Source: Desemzia sp. RIT 804 | GTDB lineage: Bacteria > Bacillota > Bacilli > Lactobacillales > Carnobacteriaceae | Reading direction: 5' to 3' | DNA: 64,000 nucleotides | Assembly (NCBI RefSeq): GCF_016892605.1 | Contig: NZ_JAFEMV010000001.1 | Location: 62,001 to 126,000, forward strand | Shown: one piece after another, positions 43,508 through 52,367 of the stretch | Layout: the number at the start of each line of letters is the position of its first letter | How positions within the stretch are numbered: position 1 is the first letter of the stretch | Position numbers and translations under genes: made by a program | The notes under the pieces: generated by a model | Seen by the model: only the letters and a program-made list of their open reading frames with translations | Told to the model about the DNA's origin: nothing | Database searches by the model: none

Positions 43508-44962
43508 ATGAAAAAAATAGCCATAGTTGGAATGGGTGCTGCGGGAGTCAGCGTTCTAAACGCAATATCCAAAAACAAAGATTACCAAAATTGTGAAATT
43601 GTACTTTATGATCAACCTAGAACTTTTGGTACGGGAGTTCCTTATCAATCCGATTCCGAAAAACTATTGATTAATCAAACAGCAGATACAATGAGCTTAG
43701 ATCCTGAAGACTCATTAGATTTTGTGAAATGGGTACAAAAGAAAAAAGGAATACCCAATAGTGAAAAAAGTTTTTTCCCTCGAACATGGTTTGGAGATTA
43801 CATGCAAGAAAAACTAGCTGAGTCAGTAAAAATGGTGCAGCCGAGAATAATCTATGAATGGGTAACGGATTTAAAAGTAAAAGATGATGGTACATATCTT
43901 ATAAAATCAGATACGGCATCTGAACATTATGATATCGTTCATTTGTGTATAGGACATTTACCTTATCAAGATCCTTATCAGTTATTAGGTACAAAAGGCT
44001 ATATTCATCATCCTTATCCAGTTAAACAAGAACTAGCCAATATTCCACGTGGAGTTCGAATCGGGATAATCGGTACAGGTTTAACAGGGATTGATTTGAT
44101 ACGCTACCTCAAACTCCAAGATAAAGGGTATTCCATTCAGATTTTTTCACGGGATGGTCGATTTCCATTGTATCGAGGATATGAACCAGAAATAATATTG
44201 AACCATTTAACGATGGAAAATGTACAGCAAGCTAAAGCTCGAAATAATGGTTTTGTACCATTAGAGAAGATGATTGAGTGGTTTCGTTTAGAGTGCGTGG
44301 ATAAACAAGTGGACATTGAGTATTTACGACTGCACTTTTCAAGAGGAAATAAAAAACAATTGAAGGAGCAACTATGTAATGATAATGGGATAGGGATGTT
44401 ACAGGCTATTATTCATAAAATGGATACACATATCGCAGAATTTTTACAAGCTTTTACTAAAACGGATAAAGAAAGTTTTTTTACATATTATGAACCACTG
44501 TTCAAGCATTTCAGAACTCCAATGCCTAAAGAATCTTTAAAAGAATTGGTTCAATGGTGGGATTCTGGAGAAATTGAAGTATGGGAAGGTTTGCAGTCTG
44601 TTGAATTAGAAGACTCAGGGTTTAAAGCAGAAGTTGCAGACGATGAAACAGTAAAAGTGGATTACTTAGTGAATGCTACAGGACACGATATGGAAGTAAA
44701 ACAGTCTGTTTACCATTCTGAATTGATGAATCACTTAGTTCAGAATGAAATCATACAGCCTGAACGTTTTGGTGGTGTGAAAGTAATTTGGCCAAGTGCA
44801 GAAGCGATAAGCCGACGATTTGGGATTTTAAGAGGTTTGTTTATACACGGGCAGCTCATACAGGGTATACAATATGGAAACAATGCACATTTATTGATGC
44901 AGCAAGCTTATAAAGTAGTCAATGATTATACTGAAAGCAAAAAAACGGAGCTTAAAGACTGA
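43508..44962 (+). CDS. FAD/NAD(P)-binding protein (NAD_binding_9 type)
   Basis: A 484-residue flavoprotein-like enzyme. The N-terminal FAD-binding motif is VGMGAAGVSVLNAI, followed by the FGTGVPYQSD segment typical of the NAD_binding_9 family. A second dinucleotide motif, IGIIGTGLTGIDLIRYL, lies near residue 180, and NATGHDMEV marks the end of the second domain. These proteins are found in many lactic acid bacteria but have no established substrate. The AAAGGAG site precedes the ATG. It is downstream of a small HTH gene and upstream of folD, from which a terminator separates it. Confidence 0.83.
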   Translation: MKKIAIVGMGAAGVSVLNAISKNKDYQNCEIVLYDQPRTFGTGVPYQSDSEKLLINQTADTMSLDPEDSLDFVKWVQKKKGIPNSEKSFFPRTWFGDYMQEKLAESVKMVQPRIIYEWVTDLKVKDDGTYLIKSDTASEHYDIVHLCIGHLPYQDPYQLLGTKGYIHHPYPVKQELANIPRGVRIGIIGTGLTGIDLIRYLKLQDKGYSIQIFSRDGRFPLYRGYEPEIILNHLTMENVQQAKARNNGFVPLEKMIEWFRLECVDKQVDIEYLRLHFSRGNKKQLKEQLCNDNGIGMLQAIIHKMDTHIAEFLQAFTKTDKESFFTYYEPLFKHFRTPMPKESLKELVQWWDSGEIEVWEGLQSVELEDSGFKAEVADDETVKVDYLVNATGHDMEVKQSVYHSELMNHLVQNEIIQPERFGGVKVIWPSAEAISRRFGILRGLFIHGQLIQGIQYGNNAHLLMQQAYKVVNDYTESKKTELKD

Positions 44963-45002
44963 ACGTGCCATTTTGAATACCAGCCTGATGATAAGAACTA
45001 GA

Positions 45003-45050
45003 AAATAAAGAAATAACAGAATGAATCGGCATTCTGTTATTTCTTTATTT
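45003..45050 (+). terminator. Terminator before folD
   Basis: A perfect 21-bp stem (AAATAAAGAAATAACAGAAT and its complement) with a 6-base loop. It ends the HTH/flavoprotein transcript. Confidence 0.88.
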
Positions 45051-45160
45051 GGTCATCAAAACAGATAACTATTTTGCCTTGTAAGGTAGTTTTAGGGTAA
45101 ATTAAGGCGAAAACTATGATAGACTGTAAATAGATAAAATGACTAATGAGGTGATAGGAT

Positions 45161-46027
45161 ATGGTTGCAACCGTAATGAGTGGTAAATTATTATCCGATG
45201 AATTAAATGAAGAAATGAAAGTAGAAATAATCAAACTAAAAGAAAAAGGGCTGGTACCTGGTTTAGTTGTAGTGTTGGTTGGAGAAGATCCAGCTAGTCA
45301 GACTTATGTAAAAAACAAAGAAAAAAGAGCTAAAAAACTAGGCATTCATTCTGTAATTGAAAGATATCCAGAAACGATTTCAGAGTTAGAACTATTACGA
45401 GTCATCGATCGGCTGAACAAAGACGAGCATTTTCATGGGATACTTGTTCAGCTTCCATTACCAAAACACATTGATTCGACGAAAGTACTTGATGCGATCA
45501 ATCCTGCAAAGGACGTGGATGGTTTTCATCCTATCAATATGGGAAAACTATTTATTGGTCAACCAGACCGCATCCCTTGTACACCTTATGGCATTATGAA
45601 GTTATTGCAACGTTATGATATTGAAGTTACAGGTAAAAATGCGGTCATAATCGGTCGCAGTAATATAGTCGGCAAGCCAATGGCACAGCTGCTGTTGATG
45701 AAAAATGCAACAGTGACGATAGCCCACTCGAAAACGAAGGATTTAGCTGAATTGGCAAGTAAAGCAGATATCCTTGTGGTAGCTGTTGGAAGAGGGCATA
45801 TGGTGACAAAAGAGTTTATCAAACCGGGTGCTGTTGTGATCGATGTTGGAATGAATCGAGATGAAAACGGCAAGTTGATCGGCGACGTAAAAAGTGATGA
45901 AGTACAAGAGGTGGCAGGTTACCTTACGCCTGTACCAAAAGGTGTAGGTCCAATGACAATAACGATGCTGATGTATCAGACTATTGAAAGTGCCAAAGCT
46001 ACATTGACCTCGCAAAGCAAATTATAG
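45161..46027 (+). CDS. folD: Methylenetetrahydrofolate dehydrogenase/cyclohydrolase
   Basis: A 288-residue bifunctional enzyme that interconverts 5,10-methylene-THF and 10-formyl-THF. Motifs: GEDPASQTYVKNKEKRAKKLGI (with the catalytic Lys), ILVQLPLPKHID, KDVDGFHPINMG, VIGRSNIVGKPMAQLL and PVPKGVGPMTITML. GAGGTGATAGGAT precedes the ATG. It is the first gene of a run folD, xseA, xseB, ispA, tlyA that is conserved in Firmicutes. Confidence 0.97.
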   Translation: MVATVMSGKLLSDELNEEMKVEIIKLKEKGLVPGLVVVLVGEDPASQTYVKNKEKRAKKLGIHSVIERYPETISELELLRVIDRLNKDEHFHGILVQLPLPKHIDSTKVLDAINPAKDVDGFHPINMGKLFIGQPDRIPCTPYGIMKLLQRYDIEVTGKNAVIIGRSNIVGKPMAQLLLMKNATVTIAHSKTKDLAELASKADILVVAVGRGHMVTKEFIKPGAVVIDVGMNRDENGKLIGDVKSDEVQEVAGYLTPVPKGVGPMTITMLMYQTIESAKATLTSQSKL

Positions 46028-46040
46028 GAGCAGTGAACGC

Positions 46041-47381
46041 ATGACAAATGATTATTTAACCGTCTCCGCTTTAACCAAATACATCAAGCGAAAATTTGAT
46101 TCAGACCCTTATTTAGAACGAGTTTACTTAACAGGAGAAATTTCCAATTTTCGTAATCGTCCGGGACATCAATATTTTAGTGTGAAAGACAACAATGCTG
46201 TTATTTCTGCTACAATGTTCAAATCGGCTTATCAGAGACTAAAATTCACCCCTGAAGAAGGGATGAAAGTCTTAGTGATTGGACGGATCTCTGTTTATTC
46301 TGACCAAGGAAAATATCAAATTTATATCGAGCATATGGAGCCAGATGGAGTCGGTGCTTTATATCAAGCACTAGAAGAGATGAAAAAGAACTTAAAACAA
46401 GAAGGATTATTTGATGCACAAAAAAAATTGATCCCTACTTTCCCAAAACGTATTGCTGTTGTGACCAGTCCAAGCGGAGCTGTGATTCGAGATATTATGA
46501 CCACTGTTAAAAGACGATTTCCAATAGTAGAATTGGTTCTATTTCCTACTAAAGTTCAAGGTAAACAAGCTGCTGATACGATAGTGGAAAGTATACGCCA
46601 AGTCGAAGCCAAAGGAGATTTTGACACCTTGATCATTGCTCGAGGTGGAGGGTCGATAGAAGATTTGTGGCCTTTTAATGAAGAAAAAGTAGCTCGAGCT
46701 ATTTTTAGTGCAAAAACTCCTATTATTTCTTCTGTCGGCCATGAGACAGATACTACTATTGCAGACCTTGTTGCAGATGTACGTGCAGCTACACCAACAG
46801 CTGCAGCAGAACTAGCGGTTCCACAATTAACAGAAGAAATAGTAAAAATTGAACAGGTATATTTACGCTTGTTGAAAGGCTATCAACGCAAAGTAGAACG
46901 TGCTGATGAACGTTTAAAACATAGTTTGAATTCTTATGTATTTAGACAACCCCAACGCTTATACGAAGGCTACACTCAAAATGTAGATATGCTGAGCGAA
47001 CGTTTAGGACGCGTGATTTCAGATAAAGTCACCAAACGACAACAAGATTTGAAATTATATACGATGCAACTGCAGACAGCTAATCCTGCAAATTTAGTGC
47101 AAAAAAATGAAGAATCACTTATCCAATTAAACCATCAACTAAATCAAGAAATGAAACGATACATGGAGACGCAAAATCAACGATTGGATTATGGGATCCA
47201 ATCATTGGATTATCTGAGTCCTTTAAAAATCATGCATCGTGGATATAGTTATGTATTGAAAGAGGATAAAATTATCAAGGATGCTCAAAGAGTACAAGTT
47301 GGAGATACAGTAGATATTCAGCTTTCAAAAGGAAATTTAAAAGCAACAGTTACTGAAAAAACGGAGGATTCAAATGACTAA
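46041..47381 (+). CDS. xseA: Exodeoxyribonuclease VII large subunit
   Basis: A 446-residue subunit with an N-terminal OB fold (VYLTGEISNFRNRPGHQYFSVKDNNAVISATMF), the catalytic core (FPKRIAVVTSPSGAVIRDIMTTVKRRFP, IARGGGSIEDLWPFNEE, SSVGHETDTTIADLVADVRAATPTAAAE) and a long C-terminal coiled coil. With XseB it degrades single-stranded DNA in both directions. It starts 13 bases after folD and overlaps xseB by eight bases. Confidence 0.97.
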   Translation: MTNDYLTVSALTKYIKRKFDSDPYLERVYLTGEISNFRNRPGHQYFSVKDNNAVISATMFKSAYQRLKFTPEEGMKVLVIGRISVYSDQGKYQIYIEHMEPDGVGALYQALEEMKKNLKQEGLFDAQKKLIPTFPKRIAVVTSPSGAVIRDIMTTVKRRFPIVELVLFPTKVQGKQAADTIVESIRQVEAKGDFDTLIIARGGGSIEDLWPFNEEKVARAIFSAKTPIISSVGHETDTTIADLVADVRAATPTAAAELAVPQLTEEIVKIEQVYLRLLKGYQRKVERADERLKHSLNSYVFRQPQRLYEGYTQNVDMLSERLGRVISDKVTKRQQDLKLYTMQLQTANPANLVQKNEESLIQLNHQLNQEMKRYMETQNQRLDYGIQSLDYLSPLKIMHRGYSYVLKEDKIIKDAQRVQVGDTVDIQLSKGNLKATVTEKTEDSND

Positions 47382-47628
47382 AAAAGAAGCAGTACATGAA
47401 TTAGAAAACTTGAAATTTGAAGAAGCAATGCAACAATTGGAACAAATCGTTGCTCAACTAGAGCAAGGAGATGTGCCATTAGAAGAAGCGTTAGATCAAT
47501 TTCAAAAAGGGGTCGCTTTAAGTAAGTATTGTAAAGACAAGTTAGAAAATGCAGAACAAACGTTAACGAAGATCGTGAATGAGAATGGCGAAGAAACTAT
47601 ATTCGATCAAGAGTTAGACGCTAATTAA
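47374..47628 (+). CDS. xseB: Exodeoxyribonuclease VII small subunit
   Basis: An 84-residue helical subunit with the family core LKFEEAMQQLEQIVAQLEQGDVPLEEALDQFQKGVALSKYC. It binds the coiled coil of XseA. The ATG at 47374 overlaps the xseA end, and ACGGAGG lies upstream within xseA. The next gene, ispA, begins 18 bases after its stop. Confidence 0.96.
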   Translation: MTKKEAVHELENLKFEEAMQQLEQIVAQLEQGDVPLEEALDQFQKGVALSKYCKDKLENAEQTLTKIVNENGEETIFDQELDAN

Positions 47629-47646
47629 GAAGAGGGGACCGCTCTA

Positions 47647-48552
47647 ATGGAATTTAGTCTATTCAAAAAAGAAGAAGCTCCTAAAGTAGAACAAAAAATG
47701 CTGGATTGGTTAGATAAAATACAAACGACTAATGGTACTTTGTATGAGTCGATGAAATATTCCTTGGCAGCAGGCGGAAAAAGAATTCGCCCCATGCTGT
47801 TATTGGCGGTAATCCAGTCTCTTAATGGAGAACTTAAAAATGGTTACGATACTGCAGCAGCTTTAGAATATGTTCATACTTATTCGTTGATTCATGATGA
47901 TTTGCCCGCAATGGACAACGATGAATTGCGCAGAGGTAAACCGACCAACCATATTGTATTTGGAGAAGCGGTCGCTATTTTAGCTGGAGACGCTCTATTG
48001 ACACAAGCATTTGAAATCATCGGCAAAAGTGACATTACCTTACAACAAAAAGTGGCATTGACCGTTGCTCTAGCCCAAAGTTCAGGAGCGAACGGTATGG
48101 TAGCTGGTCAAGTAGAAGACATTGAAGGAGAGGGTAAAACCTTATCTTTAACTGATTTAAAAGCAGTACATCGCAAAAAAACAGGTAAGCTGATTCAGTT
48201 TGCTGTATTTGCAGGCTGTACGCTAGCAGATGCTCCAGTTAATGTTCAAGAACTGCTGGCTCGATTTGCAGAGCATTTTGGTCTGGCTTTTCAAATACGA
48301 GACGACATTTTAGATGTTATTGGAAATGTGGAAGAACTTGGGAAAAATATCGGACAAGATGAAGAACACAGTAAAAGTACGTATCCTCATTTAATGACAT
48401 TATCTGGCGCAAAAGAGGCCTTGGATAATGAGCTGGATGATGCTGCAGACATTTTAAGAGAAGTGAAAGATAGTTATCAAGTAGAAAATCAAGGCATTGA
48501 TATGACTTTATTGAATGACATGGTAGATTTGTTAAGGATTACGAATGAATAA
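47647..48552 (+). CDS. ispA: Polyprenyl (farnesyl) diphosphate synthase
   Basis: A 301-residue trans-prenyltransferase. First aspartate-rich motif DDLPAMDND, second motif DDILDVIG, and the GGKRIRP substrate loop. The residues before the first motif (YVHTYSLIHDD) are those of short-chain synthases, so the product is probably farnesyl diphosphate, a precursor of undecaprenyl phosphate and quinones. Its place between xseB and tlyA is standard for Firmicutes. Confidence 0.95.
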   Translation: MEFSLFKKEEAPKVEQKMLDWLDKIQTTNGTLYESMKYSLAAGGKRIRPMLLLAVIQSLNGELKNGYDTAAALEYVHTYSLIHDDLPAMDNDELRRGKPTNHIVFGEAVAILAGDALLTQAFEIIGKSDITLQQKVALTVALAQSSGANGMVAGQVEDIEGEGKTLSLTDLKAVHRKKTGKLIQFAVFAGCTLADAPVNVQELLARFAEHFGLAFQIRDDILDVIGNVEELGKNIGQDEEHSKSTYPHLMTLSGAKEALDNELDDAADILREVKDSYQVENQGIDMTLLNDMVDLLRITNE

Positions 48553-48561
48553 GGTGAATAA

Positions 48562-49380
48562 ATGAAAAAAGAACGGGCAGACAAATTGCTGGTGCAACAA
48601 GGATTTGCAGATTCAATAGATAAAGCTCAGCGAATGATCATGACAGGAAAAGTAATCACTGATAAAAATGAGCGTATTGATACAGCAGGAGAGAAAATAC
48701 CTTTTAATACAACCTTTAGAATCAAAGGTGCCCAAATGAAATACGTTAGTCGTGGTGGATACAAGCTGGAAAAAGCGATGGATGTCTTTGATGTAGACTT
48801 CAAAGATAAAATTTTGTTGGATATCGGTTCGTCTACAGGAGGATTTACAGACGCTGCATTACAATATGGAGCGAAGCTGAGTTATGCGCTAGATGTCGGG
48901 ACCAATCAATTAGCTTGGAAATTACGGCAAGATTCACGTGTAGTTGTGATGGAACAAACCAATTTCAGGTATAGTCAGGCAAAAGATTTTATTCAAGGAA
49001 AACCTGATGTAGCATCGATTGATGTATCGTTTATTTCTTTGAAATTGATCTTACCTGTGTTAAAAGAAATCATTTGTGAACATGGGGATGTCATAGCCTT
49101 AATCAAACCTCAGTTTGAAGCTGATCGTGATGATGTTGGTTCCAAAGGGATCATTCGCAGTTTAGATGTCCATAAGAAGGTTTTGGAGGATATCTTGTTG
49201 TTTGCCACAGAGACCGGCTATGATGTTTTAGGATTAGATTTTTCACCTATTACAGGTGGAGAAGGAAACGTGGAGTTTTTAGCGCATCTAAGATCCGTTG
49301 ATCAGACTAAAGGACAGATGAATCCAATTGTTGATATCGATCAAACTATTCAGCAAGCATATGCAACATTTTTAAATTGA
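48562..49380 (+). CDS. tlyA: TlyA family rRNA 2'-O-methyltransferase
   Basis: A 272-residue protein with an N-terminal S4 RNA-binding domain (RADKLLVQQGFADSIDKAQRMIMTGKV) and an FtsJ-like methyltransferase domain (LLDIGSSTGGFTDAALQYGA, SIDVSFISLKLILP, LIKPQFEA). TlyA homologues methylate rRNA and were earlier called hemolysin A. It begins 9 bases after ispA. A terminator follows. The older name YqxC applies to the Bacillus protein. Confidence 0.94.
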   Translation: MKKERADKLLVQQGFADSIDKAQRMIMTGKVITDKNERIDTAGEKIPFNTTFRIKGAQMKYVSRGGYKLEKAMDVFDVDFKDKILLDIGSSTGGFTDAALQYGAKLSYALDVGTNQLAWKLRQDSRVVVMEQTNFRYSQAKDFIQGKPDVASIDVSFISLKLILPVLKEIICEHGDVIALIKPQFEADRDDVGSKGIIRSLDVHKKVLEDILLFATETGYDVLGLDFSPITGGEGNVEFLAHLRSVDQTKGQMNPIVDIDQTIQQAYATFLN

Positions 49381-49413
49381 CTATTTTATTTTTAAAGTAC
49401 AATGAATCTTTAT

Positions 49414-49455
49414 AAAGGATTTTGCTCGCTTATATGCAAAATCCTTTGTTTTTTA
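49414..49455 (+). terminator. Terminator of the folD-tlyA operon
   Basis: AAAGGATTTTGC and GCAAAATCCTTT form a perfect 12-bp stem with a 10-base loop, followed by a T-run. Confidence 0.92.
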
Positions 49456-49630
49456 ATCCAAATACTAAATTGTATTTGAGAATAATTTTGTGTACAAAAT
49501 AAGCGTTATTTTATTCGCTTTTGGTGTTAAATGAGCTTTATCTATAAATTTTTCTTTCTAATTTGAGGTAAGTAAGATAAAATGAAGTTAAAAATCAGCA
49601 CTCAATTTGCATAAGATGAGGTGGATAAGT

Positions 49631-50080
49631 ATGAAGAAAAAAGATCGTCATCGATTGTTAAAAGAAATCATTGAAGAACGTGTAATAGAAAAACAAGAAG
49701 ATTTTGTGCGTATATTACATGAAAAAGGTATTGAAGTAACTCAAGCTACAATCTCTCGAGATATTAAAGAACTGCATCTGATTAAAGTGCCTGCACCTGC
49801 TGGGGGTTATCGTTATAGTCTTCCGCCAGATATGAATTATGATACATCAAAAAAACTCGAACGTTTACTGCAAGATGCTTTTGTTTCAATAGACTATCAA
49901 GATTATTTTATTATTATTCATACTATTCCAGGAAATGCTTTTGCTCTAGGTGCATTGGTGGATGCTTCGAACTTTGAAGGGGTTTTTGGAACCGTTGCTG
50001 GCGATGATACGTTAATGGTGATTTGTCGATCCTCAGCAGACGCCTTGAATTTAAAAGAACATATTATTCAATTAATTTGA
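49631..50080 (+). CDS. argR: Arginine repressor ArgR/AhrC
   Basis: A 149-residue regulator with an N-terminal winged helix (RLLKEIIEERVIEKQEDFVRILHEKGIEVTQATISRDIKEL) and a C-terminal arginine-binding/hexamerisation domain (GNAFALGALVDASNFEGVFGTVAGDDTLMVICRS). The GTVAGDDT motif is the arginine site. The ATG at 49631 is supported by GAGGTGG; an upstream in-frame ATG at 49607 is not needed. It sits upstream of recN as in most Firmicutes, with no arginine genes in the window. Confidence 0.95.
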   Translation: MKKKDRHRLLKEIIEERVIEKQEDFVRILHEKGIEVTQATISRDIKELHLIKVPAPAGGYRYSLPPDMNYDTSKKLERLLQDAFVSIDYQDYFIIIHTIPGNAFALGALVDASNFEGVFGTVAGDDTLMVICRSSADALNLKEHIIQLI

Positions 50081-50111
50081 CCACTAGATAAGTTTTTTGG
50101 AGGTAATTAGT

Positions 50112-51821
50112 GTGTTACAAGAATTAGCTATTAAAAATTTTGCTATTATTCATGATTTGACATTAAGTTTTGAAAAAGGTATGACAGTTCTTACTGGAGA
50201 AACAGGGGCTGGAAAATCAATTATTATTGATGCTGTCGGACTTATAGCTGGTGGTAGAGGCTCGAGTGAGTTTATTCGTCATGGTGCGGAAAAATGCACT
50301 TTAGAGGGACAATTTGCAGTAGAGAAGAATCCTACAACGTATGCTTTACTGGACAAATATCAAATTGAAATAGAAGAAGAAATTATTGTCATCCAAAGAG
50401 ACATTCACCGAAGCGGGCGGAATGTGTGCCGTGTAAATGGACATTTGGTAAACATTGGAATCTTACGCGAAATTGGTGAAAGTTTGATTGATATTCACGG
50501 ACAAAGTGAGCATCAAGAATTAATGCATTCAGAAAGACATTTAAATATGTTGGATCAATTTGGAGACAGTGAATTGGTTCAGATGAAAGACGCGTACGAA
50601 ACTACTTATAAAGAATACAAAGCAATTGAAAAAAGTTTTTTAAACAACCAATCAAGTGAACAAGAATTGGCGCAACGTGTGGATATGCTTCGTTTTCAAA
50701 CCAATGAAATCGAAATGGCTGAACTAATAGTTGGCGAAGATACGACATTGGAAGAAGAGAAAAACTTGTTGTCTAATTATCAAAAAATAGTTGCCTCTCT
50801 TAGTTCAGCATACGAAGCTTTGCAAGGGGAAGAGTATGGTGGCGTCGATTTGATCGGGAATGCTATGTCTGCTCTTGAAACGATCGAAGATATAGATAGT
50901 ACTTACAAACGGATTTCTGAAGTTATTTCGAGCAGTTATTTCCAACTGCAAGAAGCAGCAAGCGATATCTTGAAAGAACAAGACGATCTAGCTTATGACG
51001 AGAATCGCTTAAATGACATTGAGAAACGTTTGGAGGTCATTCATCAATTAAAACGAAAATATGGTGAATCTATAGAGGAAATTTTAGCCCATTATGATGA
51101 AATCTCTATCGAACTAGAAAATATTTTAAACAGAGAAACTCATATATCGCAATTGACTGAACAATTAGCAAGTCTAAAAAAATCTCTTTTGAAGCAAGGA
51201 GAAAAATTGTCTCAAAAGAGAAAAGAAACCGCTGCGAAGTTGCAGACGGCTATTCAAGAGCAGTTAAAAGAGCTGTATATGGATAAAGTTCAATTTGAAG
51301 CTCATTTTCTGAATACGGAGTCTAATGAAAGAGTTCTATACGAATCTGGAATAGACCATGTGGAGTTTTATATTGCCACTAACTTAGGAGAGCCTTTAAA
51401 GCCTTTAGCTCGTGTAGCTTCAGGTGGCGAGTTGTCTCGTGTGATGTTAGCGTTAAAAACAGTCTTTTCAAAATCACAAGGGATCACGAGTATCATTTTT
51501 GATGAAGTAGATACTGGAGTAAGCGGACGTGTAGCTCAAGCGATAGCGAATAAGATCTATCGAGTAGCTATTAATTCTCAAGTACTTTGTATCACGCATC
51601 TTCCGCAAGTAGCTGCAATGGCAGACAATCATTTGTATATTTCAAAATCTATCGTAGAAGATCGTACAGAAACAAGTGTCAGCAAATTAAAAGATGCACA
51701 ACAAATCAATGAACTGGCTCGTATGCTAGCCGGAACGGAAATCACCAAGCTGACCATAGAACACGCAAAAGAACTAAAAGAACTAGCATATAAAGAAAAG
51801 AGCGCGGAGAAATGCATTTAG
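50112..51821 (+). CDS. recN: DNA repair protein RecN
   Basis: A 569-residue SMC-like ATPase that acts on double-strand breaks. Walker A is GETGAGKSII, the central coiled coil spans about residues 150-360, the ABC signature is ASGGELSRVMLAL and Walker B is TSIIFDEVDTGVSG. I chose the GTG at 50112 (MLQELAIKNFAII) with GGAGG 8 bases upstream; a TTG five codons earlier overlaps that site. The last six or seven residues (SAEKCI) are encoded by the first arm of a palindromic repeat, so the normal C-terminus may have been replaced. Confidence 0.96.
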   Translation: MLQELAIKNFAIIHDLTLSFEKGMTVLTGETGAGKSIIIDAVGLIAGGRGSSEFIRHGAEKCTLEGQFAVEKNPTTYALLDKYQIEIEEEIIVIQRDIHRSGRNVCRVNGHLVNIGILREIGESLIDIHGQSEHQELMHSERHLNMLDQFGDSELVQMKDAYETTYKEYKAIEKSFLNNQSSEQELAQRVDMLRFQTNEIEMAELIVGEDTTLEEEKNLLSNYQKIVASLSSAYEALQGEEYGGVDLIGNAMSALETIEDIDSTYKRISEVISSSYFQLQEAASDILKEQDDLAYDENRLNDIEKRLEVIHQLKRKYGESIEEILAHYDEISIELENILNRETHISQLTEQLASLKKSLLKQGEKLSQKRKETAAKLQTAIQEQLKELYMDKVQFEAHFLNTESNERVLYESGIDHVEFYIATNLGEPLKPLARVASGGELSRVMLALKTVFSKSQGITSIIFDEVDTGVSGRVAQAIANKIYRVAINSQVLCITHLPQVAAMADNHLYISKSIVEDRTETSVSKLKDAQQINELARMLAGTEITKLTIEHAKELKELAYKEKSAEKCI

Positions 51822-51914
51822 CTCATCGAACGCTAGTCAAACACCAAAAGTTAGGTGGTTTCCCTAACATTTGGTGTTTGACTAGTGGTAGTATGAGCTG
51901 CATTTCGCAGCGCG
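51801..51914 (+). repeat. Palindromic repeat unit 1 (recN 3' end)
   Basis: A long imperfect palindrome. The inner stem joins 51833-51855 with 51863-51885 and matches at 22 of 23 positions. The outer arms (51801-51826 and 51893-51914) share GCGC, GAAATGCA and GCTCAT. The inner arm begins CTAGTCAAACACC, a sequence also found in the element after gnd. It starts inside recN and is followed by the spacer TTTAGAAAAG. Confidence 0.85.
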
Positions 51915-51924
51915 TTTAGAAAAG

Positions 51925-52080
51925 AGAGTGAAGTAAGGTGTTCAGCTCTCCGTACAAAACAGCTTTAGGGAAAATTAGGTGTTCTTTACCTAATATTCCC
52001 TAAAGCTATTTTGGGAGCGAGAGCTGCCTTACGCAACTCGTTTAGAAAAGTAAGTGAAGTAAGGCGTTCAATTTATACGA
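51925..52080 (+). repeat. Palindromic repeat units 2 and 3 (third truncated)
   Basis: Unit 2 has an inner stem joining 51961-51980 with 51988-52007 (19 of 20 positions match) and outer arms GTAAGGTGTTCAGCTCTC (51933) and GAGAGCTGCCTTAC (52019). It again ends in CTCGTTTAGAAAAG. A third unit begins GTGAAGTAAGGCGTTCA at 52054 but breaks off after about 25 bases. Inner loops differ from unit 1, while the outer arms occupy equivalent positions. Confidence 0.8.
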
Positions 52081-52118
52081 TGCATGCATGTAGACATGTA
52101 GAAAAGAACATTAAAAAG

Positions 52119-52155
52119 AAACGAGCTGGAACAAAAAAGTTCCAACTCGTTTTTT
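52119..52155. terminator. Terminator between recN repeats and the DUF4044 gene
   Basis: AACGAGCTGGAAC pairs with GTTCCAACTCGTT (one G-T pair) around six A residues and is followed by Ts. It can serve recN and the convergent small gene. Confidence 0.85.
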
Positions 52156-52159
52156 ATGT

Positions 52160-52285
52160 TTAAATAAAGTTCATTAATGTGTAGAGGACAGACAATAGAC
52201 CCGAGCCTAGCATAGCAAACAGAATGACTACAATAAAAAATTTAAGACCATTTTTTTGTTTTTTTGTTTTCTTTTGGTTGTTCAC
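52160..52285 (-). CDS. DUF4044 small membrane protein
   Basis: A 41-residue protein with a Lys/Gln/Asn-rich cytoplasmic start (MNNQKKTKKQKNG) and one transmembrane helix (LKFFIVVILFAMLGSGLLSVL region) ending YTLMNFI. Size and pattern fit the DUF4044 family of Lactobacillales. It begins with GTG at 52285, and GAGGGG lies 8 bases upstream. It is 82 bases downstream of corA in the same orientation, so it may be co-transcribed with it. Function unknown. Confidence 0.7.
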   Translation of the reverse strand: MNNQKKTKKQKNGLKFFIVVILFAMLGSGLLSVLYTLMNFI

Positions 52286-52367
52286 GCAGATTTCCCCTCG
52301 CTTTCATACGTGTTTTGTTTAGTTTACAATACGCAGAGATACTTTTACAAGACACTTTAGAAAAACT

